From Ariolimax columbianus (lineage: Eukaryota > Mollusca > Gastropoda > Stylommatophora > Arionidae): a stretch of DNA of 64,000 bases. The position numbers and the translations under genes are program-made. The DNA is taken from NCBI GenBank assembly GCA_036924085.1, contig JAVGWX010000005.1:75736547-75800546 (forward strand). The letters are read 5' to 3'. Under the pieces are notes generated by a model that saw only the letters and a list, made by a program, of their open reading frames with translations, did no database searches and was not told where the DNA came from. Positions 50,113 to 60,299 of the stretch are shown here, piece after piece; positions within the stretch are counted from its first letter, which is position 1; each line of letters starts with the position of its first letter.

Positions 50113-51411
50113 ATAGGATATATCAAATAGCATCACAAACATCATGGTATGGAGATACACAATCGTCTGTGCCAGCCATCATGGCTAACCAAGAAATAAA
50201 AAACAATATAGACTAACATGAACACAATTTATCTAAAATATAAAACTAATAACAAGTTTCGAAAAGGGCAGACAGAAAAAAAGGAAATCTATTTACAAAA
50301 TTCGGACCAGACAGCATTCACACTTTCCTCAGCCTAGCTGTGAATTCAACCAATAGTTTATTTTAAAGTGAATAAACCCCATGGGCTGTTCTCAGAATTC
50401 AAATTCAACGGCGGCGCCAAAAGTACACTCAATGAGTCTTATACGTCTATAGAATGCGTTTCCCACAAATCGTTTATCAGAAGTCGTTTCTTTAAAGTAA
50501 TTGCTGTACCCAATATAGAAACTGAATAGAGCAGAGTGGTCCAACATTTTCAACCCTGAAAGCCACAACAACCAAATAGGCTACATAGTTAGTCTATTCA
50601 TGATAACAGAGTTTAAAAACAAACAAAAATTAGTTACAAAAATATATGCGCGTATTTATATATGTGAATATGTGTGTGTGTGTGTATGTGTGTGTGTGTA
50701 AATAGATTATACTTCACAACTCTTTTACCAGGTGGTATCAAGGACTTTATTCTGTGGAATTGATGTGCTTTCGATCGGTTATCCTCTTTGTTATGCTGCA
50801 TTTTGCTGCATTTCATGACACCCCCAATCTCGTGGGAAACCAGTCCATGACTGAGTTCAACGTTCCGCTTAACTGGACACCAGAATTGAATTCAGTTCAG
50901 ATTATCACTACTCAAGGACATTTCTGCTCGGACTGAAGTCGAGTTTCTCCTGCCCGCACCTTCCTCCACCGGAGGTTACACGATAGCTCTCCCAACCTGG
51001 TATTCTCAGCACAGCGAGGGTCACGCTGATCAACAGGTGGACACAGTCAGAAGCCTCAGTGGCGGGACACGTGGAAACATGGAGTTTGACACAGACAGAC
51101 ACGGAAAGCTTGACACAAACATTGGTCTAACACACTCCTCGCGGCCATCATCCCATGGCTGTCGAGTTCATGGCTCCACTTCAGGAGTCTGTGTGTATAT
51201 ATGTGTGGGTATGTTATTTGTATATTCGTGTATTCATATATATGTTCAATAATATTTGCGAGTATATTTTTATGTAAAGGTGTGTGTATGTATTTGTACA
51301 TGTGTGTTTATGTGCATCTGTGTATATATGCTTGTATGTGCTTACGCTTGTGTGTATGTTAATTAGTGTGTATGTTTATATGAGCATATGTGTGTGTGTA
51401 TGTACATGTAA
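50113..51411. other. Unassigned; GT microsatellites; small open frame with hydrophobic N-terminus
   Basis: (GT)n-rich tracts lie at 50665-50702 and TGTGTATG-type repeats at 51190-51412. A 60-codon plus frame at 50754-50936 starts MELMCFRSVILFVMLHFAAF, a signal-peptide-like stretch, but has no further support. Confidence 0.35.
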
Positions 51412-52083
51412 TAATAATAATAATAGCTATCCATCGTTGTCGATGAGGACCGCCGACATCATCCTTATCACAGATTTCCCTGTTGTGTGTGGGTACGCAT
51501 GTGGCTGAACAGGCCAATGTGGGCACGAAAACATCTGCTACATATCGGGCACACGAGGTTTGTAGAAGGTGATGGTGTTCACGCTGTTCGAGATTTCCGG
51601 GTCTCGCGTCTGCTCTGGGATTTCACAACACGGTCTTCATCGCCGGTAGCTACACCCGATTTGACTGCGCTTCTCCGTCAGATCTGTTTTGCGCAAGACA
51701 TTCCCAGGTGTCGATGTCTATCTGGCAACTTTTCAGTGAGTCCTTCAGACCGTCTTTAAATCGTTTCTTTGGGCGCCCTCTCTCGCGCCATCCCTCTCTC
51801 AGCTAGCCGTAGAGAAGCTACTTTGGGAGCCGCTCGTCTGAAATACGGACGAGGTGTCCGGCCCATCCTAGTCGTGCATGGATGCTGGGCATGTTTGCCC
51901 TCGAGAGAACCTCAATGTCAGTGACACGCTGACTGTAGTCTCTGTTTTTGTGAACGGCATGCCTGGTGCTGGTTTGTACATGACCTCTGTTTTTCTTGCA
52001 TTTATGGTCAGGCCAAAATTTTCGCATGCGGCAGAGAACCGGTCCATTCCAGCCTGTATGTTCAGTTCTCAGTTGCTCATGTA
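51412..52083 (-). pseudogene. LINE ORF2 fragment with C-terminal C2H2 zinc finger, minus strand
   Basis: On the minus strand: GMDRFSAACENFGLTINARK, TEVMYKPAPGMPF (RT thumb region), then after a deletion RVTDIEVLSRANMPSIHARL, GWAGHLVRISDERLPK, KKRFKDGLKDSLKSCQIDID and, close to the stop, CPICSRCFRAHIGLFSHMRT + H. The last is a complete C-x2-C-x12-H-x3-H zinc finger at about 51480-51552, as found at the end of some non-LTR ORF2 proteins. The stop is followed by ~50 bases and a (TTA)n tail at 51412-51426 on the plus-strand map. About 130 residues between thumb and C-terminus are missing, and frames shift at the junction. Confidence 0.85.
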
Positions 52084-52329
52084 ATAGTGTGTATGTTTAT
52101 ATGAGTACGTATGTGTGCATACTTGTATTAGTGTGTATGTTTAAATCAATGTATGTGTGTATATTGTATATATTATAATACTTTTGTTATTTGGAAAGGA
52201 TCCAACTTCTTTTTGTGCTAAATTACGGGACTTTTTTTTATAGACACAGTCCGTTTGGATATATCGCAGTAGTCATAAAATAATGTTATACAGTTTAAAC
52301 ATAGTTACGTCATTTACTGTTATATTTAT
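52084..52329. other. Unassigned; TGTATG-rich
   Basis: Continues the TGTATGTTTATATGAG-type low complexity seen at 51360, suggesting that the LINE at 51412-52083 inserted into it. Confidence 0.45.
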
Positions 52330-52602
52330 ATGTTGTTGTTGTTGAATATTCACAATGAGTAAATTTATTCTTCTGTGCACCCTGAAAAGTGTATCTACTA
52401 TTCTTGACTTCATCTGCATGACTAACTACTACGGTGACCACGTCAATCCCTAGCCAGACTGTCATAAAAAACAACCCGTTTCCAGGGAGGGCTACGGGGA
52501 AGTCGAGGGTAGGGTCTTAGCACGTGTATTTTGCCAGACCCTAACATGTCTAATCAGTTTGTTGTGCCTGACCAGACATTAGTCTTCTTCCCCATATATA
52601 TA
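52330..52602 (+). mobile_element. SINE-like element with (TTG)n head
   Basis: Begins GTTGTTGTTGAATATTCACA and follows the block order of 48480. The end GACCAGACATTAGTCTTCTT + CCCC matches the 3' end of the tRNA-headed SINE at 7692. Confidence 0.75.
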
Positions 52603-52865
52603 TATGTCCTTTACATATCTTTTATAGCATATCGTTTACAGAACGTCGTTTCTAACGACCGTTAACTTATTTGACATATGTTTCTTTGGAAAGTGTGCAG
52701 TACGGTAGGTTGCCATTACTTTTAGTATGCAGAGGAGCGAAAAAAAACGTGTCTGTCAAACTGGACACAACGATGATTGGAACCGGGTGCGTTGAGATTG
52801 TGAAACGGACGTATCATCCCTAGGTCACGCAGCACATACACATATACATACATACATACACACAC
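52603..52865. other. Unassigned; short CATACATA tract
   Basis: CATACATACATA at 52840-52862 next to the mariner end. Confidence 0.4.
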
Positions 52866-53465
52866 CAGGGCAATTTAGGAAATACGTCACAAATGGAGAT
52901 TTAAAAAAAATTATTAAATAAGATTCCAGTTTGAAAAGCATTTATTAATGGAATTACGTTGTCACTTACTCATCAAGCTAATCTCCACCAAAATTGGTAC
53001 ACTTCTCCCATCGCTAAATCATTGCACCACGACCTGCAACATTGGTACACTTCTCCCATCGCTAAACCATTGCACCAAGACCTGCAACATTGGTACACTT
53101 CTCCCATCGCTAAACCATTGCACCAAGACCTGCAACATTGGTACACTTCTCCCATCGCTAAACCATTGCACCAAGACCTGCAACATTGGTACACTTCTCC
53201 CATCGCTAAACCATTGCACCAAGACCTGCAACATTGGTACACTTCTCCCATCGCTAAACCATTGCACCAAGACCTGCAACATTGGTACACTTCTCCCATC
53301 GCTAAACCATTGCACCAAGACCTGCAACATTGGTACACTTCTCCCATCGCTAAATCATTGCACCAAGTCCTGCAACATTGGTACACTTCTCCCATCGCTA
53401 AATCATTGCACCACGACCTGCTACATTGAAGTCTAGTGTCTCAGTCACAGCTGCACTTCAACCTC
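52866..53465 (-). pseudogene. Mariner-like transposase C-terminal fragment, minus strand, with array
   Basis: Minus-strand translation: DFNVAGRGAMI, stop, RWEKCTNFGGD, stop, LDE. This matches the C-terminus of Tc1/mariner transposases ('DFYxxGIxxLxxRWEKCIxxxGDYxE'). The middle of this motif is tandemly amplified. The element probably ends near 52866 at CAGGGCAATTTAGGAAATAC; the matching inverted repeat was not found, so the other end is lost. Confidence 0.7.
52996..53425. repeat. 48-bp array, 9 copies, seeded by the mariner C-terminal motif
   Basis: The unit is ATTGGTACACTTCTCCCATC then GCTAAACCATTGCACCAAGA + CCTGCAAC. On the minus strand it encodes GAMI-stop-RWEKCTNVAGL. Edge copies carry AAATCATT and CCACGACC variants, while the central copies are identical. 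Confidence 0.95.
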
Positions 53466-53899
53466 ATCGTCAGTAGCGAAACGTCTCCCGCTAAGGGGAG
53501 ATCATACATCATGCTGTAGACTACACCATGTGAAGATTGTAGTTGCTGCAGTGTCTATCATTACACGCCTGTCAGTTCGAATAATCTCCCTCGCACACAG
53601 CACATATACTTTTGTTGCACTATAAACACAGCGACCAGGCTGGGTTAATCAACCATTTTTGAGCGTCGAGAAATTGTTTCGCCCTAATTATGCAGCTCCT
53701 TACAAGACAAACACTTGCCCATTCTAAATCACCTAAGAAAATAAAAGCCAAAGCACCGCTCTTCTTTGGTTGTCTACCCTGCGAGCATTCAAGGTTTTCT
53801 ATCTCACAATGCACGTGCATGCGACACTTAATGGCTGCTACCTGTGATAATCACAAACTACATTTTTCAGTTATCCGGTATAAGTTTATGTTGGAGTGT
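53466..53899. other. Unassigned non-coding stretch
   Basis: Nothing recognised. Confidence 0.4.
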
Positions 53900-54312
53900 G
53901 TCACACGCACACACACACACACGCACGCACGCACGCACACACACACACACACACAAACACAAACACACACAAACACACACTCACACACACAAACACACAC
54001 TCACACACACTCACACACACTTCACACACACACACACACACACAAAAACACAAACACACACAAACACACACTCACACACACACTCACACACACTCACACA
54101 CACACACACACACTCACTCACATACACTCACACCCTCTTCACACACACACACACTCACACACACACTCACATACACACACACACACACACTCACATACAT
54201 TCACACACACTTCACACACACACACACACACACTTCACACACTCTTCACACACACACACTCACACACACTCACACACTCTTCACACACACACACTCACAC
54301 ACAGAAAGAGAG
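53900..54312. repeat. (CA)n-based compound microsatellite
   Basis: ACACAC interspersed with CACTCACA, CTTCACAC and CAAACACA, about 410 bp. The His/Thr-rich open frames of up to 219 codons are artefacts of it. Confidence 0.95.
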
Positions 54313-54871
54313 AGTGAGAGAGAGAAGGAGAGCGATATGTGTCATTTAGCGTCTGCCATACGTTCTGTGAATTAAGACGGTTTGTGATTTGCACGTAGGA
54401 CCACACCATATACTAAGCAAAGTTGCCAGTTGCGTACATGGAATATAGGATTCGAAACATACATTATTGTACGGATTACGTTTTAGTTCTAAGTAGTGAA
54501 AGTTCATGTTAAAATAACCATATAAGTATAATACAATGTTTACATAAATCTGTGGAATTTATCATGACAATTCAAACACATGTACTGTAGTATAGAATAT
54601 GTATGTACTGTGGCAGTTTAAGTCTGGGATCTACATTACTTTGTAATACATACAGGAAGCATGGAATACACATGTTGAGAGCGTGAAGATGTTGCATCCG
54701 CTACAGTCGGTTACAACTGCTATGTCCCATTCTTCAATCTACAGTTCTGACACTATTATAATAATCGTATCTTATTCGACCATGGACGAATATGTGGTCG
54801 TGCGTTGTCAGGACGAAACAAGATTTGTGGCGCATAACTGTACACATACAAAATAACACACGAAATCACGC

Positions 54872-54872
<1 letters not shown>
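54313..54872. other. Unassigned non-coding stretch
   Basis: Short GA-rich edge (54305-54330); otherwise nothing recognised. Confidence 0.4.
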
Positions 54873-54964
<92 letters not shown>

Positions 54965-54968
54965 TATA

Positions 54969-55042
<74 letters not shown>
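54873..55042. repeat. (TA)n then (GA)n microsatellites
   Basis: About 150 bp of TA repeats broken by AAATAT, TTAATA and CTATAT, then GAGAGAGAGA at 55026-55042. Confidence 0.95.
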
Positions 55043-55639
55043 TAACACTGGCAGAGAGGAGTTAGAAGAGCAGTCGACCGAGTTGTTTGTTTTATGGTTT
55101 CCTGCCTAAGTGGGTGCAGGTTCAGCATCCTAGTACGATATACAGAGGTGTAGAACAAAAAAATATCATACACACTGTGTGGCGAATGCACGGACAGTTG
55201 TCAAGCTATCAAGTCTATGAGTATTTGATGGGAAAATCTATAAATACTGAAGAAGAAAAAACATGTCCATGAAAGGATGAAATTATATGCGCACTTTTAA
55301 TTGTGATACCAGCCACCCAAGCGGGTCAAATCTTTACAATTGTATCCGGGATGACAAGAAACGATCCATTGTTTCATAACTAGCATGCCGTATAAAACAA
55401 CAAAAGAACATTATACTTAGGGCTAGCAACCTCATACTGTTAAGAACATTAGCATTATGATCAGCCACTGTAAAAGCTCAGATACACGCTTCCTGTTAAA
55501 AGACCAATTGCAGCTAGTAGCTATGCTCCACTTTGGAGGGAAAAGCTGAATGATTGAATGAAGTTGTTCAAATGACAAAAAAACATTTTCTGTAAGAGAC
55601 GTTTATGAGTGGTATAGGCGAGGTTAGATTAGATTATTA
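55043..55639. other. Unassigned non-coding stretch
   Basis: A 61-codon frame (55087-55272) has no recognisable domain. Confidence 0.4.
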
Positions 55640-55995
55640 AACAAAGAATCGAATCCTTCGAGTCAAAATGATACAGAAAGATCCTCAGAATACCCTAGAC
55701 AGAGAAAAAAAACAAAATGTAGACATTCGACAAGAGTTTATCAATTCCATTTTGGCTAGAAAATGCAAATACTTTGGTCACATCAAGAGACACAGCGATC
55801 TTGAGAGGACGGTGATGGAAGGTATGGTGCCAGGCAAGAGAGGAATGGCAAAAGAAGACGATGGCACCAAGATATCCAGGAGTGCCTGAGTATGACAGTG
55901 GCGGAAGCTGGTGTTTTGGCAAGGGAACGAGCTTCTTTCAGACAGACTGTGATGGGAGCGACGTTCTACAAAAGACATGTTACATGATATGATGA
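55640..55995 (+). pseudogene. LINE family A C-terminal/3' fragment
   Basis: It is the closest relative of 10340-11035. Encoded blocks: RIESFESK, RKILRIP, FINSILARKCKYFGHIKRHS, DLERTVMEGMVPGKRG and the GCGACGTTCTAC end with an ATGATATGATGATGATG tail. A short deletion removes the region equivalent to ELSIEENW. Confidence 0.85.
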
Positions 55996-56229
55996 TGATG
56001 GGCGAGATGGAATATAGTAACGAAGACCACATCTCACTTCCTCGTAGTGGTCTTGAAAAAACACCGTGCCATTAAATTCTGGACAGCGCAATGTGAGGAC
56101 CGGTAAAGCGATACCCATACTGGTAAACCTACTGAGAAGTCTGGCATTGAGCTACAGTCTGGAGGACAGACTCAACTGTAAACAGCCACAAAAAATGTCG
56201 TGCGGGGAGAAATTATCTCGAGACTAGCA
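55996..56229. other. Unassigned
   Basis: Nothing recognised. Confidence 0.4.
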
Positions 56230-56752
56230 GATTCGATAAGAGCAACAACGGCGACGAAGATATCAGCAGCAACAATAGTAGCAACAACTACAACAGCAGC
56301 AACAACAAAGACAACAACAGTAGCACCAATAAGAACGGCAGCAATAGTGGTAACAACAAAAACAACGACAACAACAAAAACAACGACAACAACAAAACAA
56401 CGACAACCAAAAAAAAACAACGACAACAACAAAAACAAGAACACCAACACCAACACTAACACTAACACCAACACCAACGATAACAATAAAAGTAATACAG
56501 TTTGCAACAACAACAAAAACAGCAGAAATACAACAACAGCAGCAACAACAATATAACTAATAATAATAACAGCAGCAATAACAAAATCCGACAGCAGCAA
56601 CAAAACAGAGACGACGACGACGATGACACAAACAGCAGCAGCAACAACATCATCCACAACAAAAATAACAGCTGCAAGAACAACAACAACAACAGCTACA
56701 AAAACAACAACAGCTATAACAACAGTAACGACAACAAGAACAACTAATACAA
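56230..56752. repeat. (CAA/ACA/CAG)n low-complexity region
   Basis: Over 500 bp of AACAACAAC, AGCAGC and CCAACA triplets in mixed order. Thr/Asn-rich plus frames and Val/Leu-rich minus frames are by-products. Confidence 0.93.
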
Positions 56753-56799
56753 CAAGAGATATGTTCCTTACATTTGTGTGATCATTTTAAATTACTTAA

Positions 56800-56952
56800 T
56801 TACCTCTTGTTCATGTCTTGTTCATGTCTTGCTCACGATTTGATCTTGTCTTGTTCATGTCTTGTTCTTGTCTTGTTCATGTCTTGTTCATGTCTTGTTT
56901 TTGTCTTGTTCATGTTTTGTTCATGTCTTCTCACGATTAATTCATGTCTTGA
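56800..56952. repeat. ~11-12-bp repeat (TCTTGTTCATG)
   Basis: TCTTGTTCATG and TCTTGTTCTTG occur about 12 times; degenerate edges. Confidence 0.9.
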
Positions 56953-57425
56953 AATGGCGCTCACACATATGGGCCCGTGTAGAATGTAGGTATTGAAATG
57001 ATACGATGTCATGAATGATAGATCTGTGAGAAGGACCTTAACAGATATTGGTGAACTCTGGAATTAAGATGAAGCGTTTTTCGTTGGATATGTCATCTTC
57101 TAAAGAAACCAGTTGATAGCGTTATACTGCTTTATTCTTTAACCCAAGAGACAGATAACTAATGCAGACCTAAGTGTTGATGGTGGAGAAAGCTTGAGGC
57201 AAATATAAAAGTGACTGGGATGGGCGAACTAGCTGGCTAGGATTGGTCTACCCCGGAATGACTTAGTGTACATATATTGAAGACATTTGCTCCGCGTGGG
57301 GAAGAGTAATTGGATGGGAAGCGTTTTGATTGACTAATTGATGGTGTATTGTTATGTTTTGGCATAAACAAGAGATAAACATATATTTTGAGGATACCAA
57401 TGAGCATGGATCACGAGTGAAATAC
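56953..57425. other. Unassigned
   Basis: Nothing recognised before the LINE starts. Confidence 0.4.
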
Positions 57426-57429
57426 TGGA

Positions 57430-59325
57430 CTTATGTGACAAGAGACGACGATTGAAGGGAGCGAAGAATACACTAGATGGGATTCAGCGATATAGAGAGA
57501 TAAATAGATCCATAAAGACCAAGATAAAACAGGCCAAGGTGGATTGGATAACGGCTCAGTACGCAGTTCTCGAATGAAATCTGGGACGAAATGATGCCAA
57601 TGGAGCATTTAAATTAGTCAAGGACCAAAGTCGAAATACGACGATTCAGGACAAGAGTGGGAAATGTCTCACAGAAGCTCAAGACATTCGTGAGCGCTGG
57701 ACAGAGTACTGTTCGGAGCTATATACGCATGAAAATCGAGGTGACCCAAGAATGGCAATGTCTCCTGAAGTGAGTCTGAAAAAGGAAAATCAAACGATAA
57801 CAAGGGAAGAAGTATATGAAGCCGTAAAAATGCTGAAGAGAGGAAAGGTTGTCTGTGTGGATAATATTCCAGCAGAGCTCCTGCAAGTGGGAGGTGAGGC
57901 GACAATCACTACCCTGACTTACATCTGCAATAGAATTTGGCAGATAGGAGTGTGGCCCACCTGCTTTACAAAATCAGTCATTATACCACTGCCTAAATCG
58001 GGAAACCTAAATGTGTGTCAGAACTATCGAACAATCAGTCTGATAAGTCATCCAAGTAAAGTTCTCTTGAGGATATTACTTAACAGACTGAATCCTCAGG
58101 CGGAGAGTATCATTGCCGAAGAACAAGCGGGCTTTCGAGCAAGAAGGAGTACCATCGAGTAGATATTTAATCTTCGACTGAATGAGAAGTACTCAAAGTA
58201 TCATCAACCACTCTACCATGCTTTCATTGACTTTCGAAAGGCGTTTGACAGTGTGGCATGCGGCGCTATGGTCAACAATGACGCATTATAAGTTCGACAG
58301 TGATATTGTGAGGGTAATTGCAAACCTTTATCAACCGGCGACCAGCGCTGTCTCAGTAGAGGGAACGCTAGGCGATTGGTTCCGTACGACGGTGGGTGTG
58401 AGACAGGGTTGTTTACTCTCCCCCACACTCTTCAATATCTTCTTGGAGAGAATAATGGAGACGACCTTAAAAGGACATGTTGGCACGGTTAAAATAGGTG
58501 ACAAGCTTATCACAAACTTCCGCTTTGCTGATGATATTGATATATTGGCAGGCACAGAGAGGGAACTCCAGGAGTTGATTGGTAGATTGGATAGAACGGC
58601 CCTGAGTTTTGGTATGGAAATAAATGCTGATAAAACAAAACTCATGACCAATAACGTTGCAGGGTTTCAATCTGTCATAGAGGCAAATAGGCAGGTACTT
58701 GAGGTGGTGAAACGTTTAAAATATCTTGGATCGTTGATCAGCGAAGAGTGTTCGAAGCCAGAGGTAATTGTAAGAATAGCACAAACAACAGCGGCGCTGA
58801 CTAGGCTGAAACCTAGACAAGCGACTCGCACTCGGCATAAAAGTTAGACTACTGCGCTCTTTGGTGCTGTCAATATTTCTGTATGCCTGCGAGACCTGGA
58901 CCATTACAGCAGATATACAGGGCAGAATACGTGCAATGGAAATGCGGTGCTATAGAAAACTCCTAAATGTTACATATAAAGATCGTGTCACGAACGTAGA
59001 CATCCGTCAGAGAGTTGAAGACGCTATTGGTCATTTTGAAGATCTGTTCACAGCTATCAAAAGACGAAAGATGGCCTGCTGCGGGCACGTCGCGAGGTCC
59101 AACGGAATTCCCAACTCGATACTCTTTGGTTCCGTACCGGGACAGAGAGAGTGAGGACGTCCAAGGAAGAGATGGGTGGACAACATCGCTGAGTGGTCAG
59201 GCCTTCGTCCCGGTGAGATACGTCAGGCGGCGACAGACAGAGAGAGCTGGCGTGTGATTTTCATGTCTTTATGTGTGCCCCAACGACCGGATGGGTTAAG
59301 GGATGAACTGAACTGAACTGAACCA
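57430..59325 (+). pseudogene. LINE 'family B' ORF2, 5' truncated, well-preserved RT
   Basis: The linker reads KIKQAKVDWITAQYAVLE and VKDQSRNTTIQDKSGKCLTE, ERWTEYCSELYTHENRGDP. RT follows: EEVYEAVKMLKRGKVVCVDN, IPAELLQ, NRIWQIGVWPT, YRTISLISHPSKVLLRILLN, EEQAGFRARRSTIE-stop, motif A FIDFRKAFDSV (58220), motif B GVRQGCLLSPTLFN (58395), motif C FADDIDILAG (58524), then EINADKTKLM, LKYLGSLISEE. The C-terminus reads LYACETWTITADIQGRIRAM, MRCYRKLLNVTYKDRVTN, CCGHVARSNG, GRPRKRWVDNIAEWSGLRPG. The 3' tail is (TGAAC)n at 59302-59322. A few stops and frameshifts (58162, ~58260-58290, 58847, 59152) make it inactive, but catalytic motifs survive, so it is young among the LINEs here. The EN domain is absent. 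Confidence 0.93.
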
Positions 59326-59382
59326 ATGATATTGTCATTATATGTTATGGGGAGCCGACTAGTACTGATTTTGAAAAAAGCC

Positions 59383-59545
59383 CAGTCTATTTCAGCAATT
59401 GGTGAACAGTCCGGAAAATGAATAAAAGACCCACATAGGCTTAGTCTATTTCAGCAATTGGTGAACAGTCCGGAAAATGAATAAAAGACCCACATAAGCT
59501 TAGTCAATTTCAGCAACTGGTGAGTAGTCCGGAAAACCAAAAACT
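59383..59545. repeat. 59-bp tandem repeat, 2.7 copies
   Basis: AGTCTATTTCAGCAATTGGT starts at 59383, 59442 and 59501. Confidence 0.92.
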
Positions 59546-60299
59546 GTTGTTGCTCGACGGATGTACATAATGTTTACTCTTTTCTTTCAGATGCTCTTTT
59601 TCGGTGGAGACTTCTGAAATATGCGGATCAATTACTCTGGCATCACGCACAAAGCGGTTATTGATTGACTCCAGTTTGCTTTCGCCTGCCTACACCCCCC
59701 CCCCCCTTTCCTCCCATATAATTACTCTAACAAAATCAGGTATCCATTTCCGTTTTGAAAGACTGAAGCCTTGCTAGACTCGACATGTACTACGTCAGTT
59801 TTGAGCTGATAGACAAATCATGATATAAGTTCTGTCCTTCGTGACATGACAAGGACGAAAAAAATAGGAACAACGAAAATGAAGGCATGAGACACCAGTA
59901 GAATACCACACTGGTAAAATGATTCACGTTGACCAACGTAAGTAAGGCGTTGGAAGTAAACATGGGACATCTCGTAGACTAAGAATGTTAGACGGCAACA
60001 CAAAACTGCAGTAGGGGAAGTAATACAGAAAATATTACTAAACATCCGCCTGGTTAATGTTCTTTGTTTGAGGTAGCTTAGGACAGGACACAAGTGGATC
60101 GACGGTTCTCAAACCGCAATTACACACGTTGCCAAATTTCTTTTGATGAAAGGCATCGTCTTTTAGAATGCTGCTGCTTGGGGTAAGAATTGCGATAAGT
60201 CTCATATAAAAATGAAAAATACCTGCAACCAAGTCAACGTGGTACCCCCTGTTTCTACTAACGGGACTCTGGCAAATGGCGAGAAATTGGCGCCAACAA
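59546..60299. other. Unassigned; poly(C) run
   Basis: C12 at 59695-59706. No gene recognised. Confidence 0.45.

Noticed and set aside
50754..50936. 60-codon frame with a signal-peptide-like start
   Set aside because: Short, no homology recognised, no splice or promoter evidence. Hydrophobic starts of this size are expected by chance in 64 kb.
52948..53436. Four overlapping open frames on both strands in the 48-bp array
   Set aside because: They result from the 48-bp period; the ancestral frame (mariner) is a different one that contains stops.
53690..54375. His/Thr-rich plus-strand frames of up to 219 codons
   Set aside because: They lie over a CA microsatellite in all three frames.
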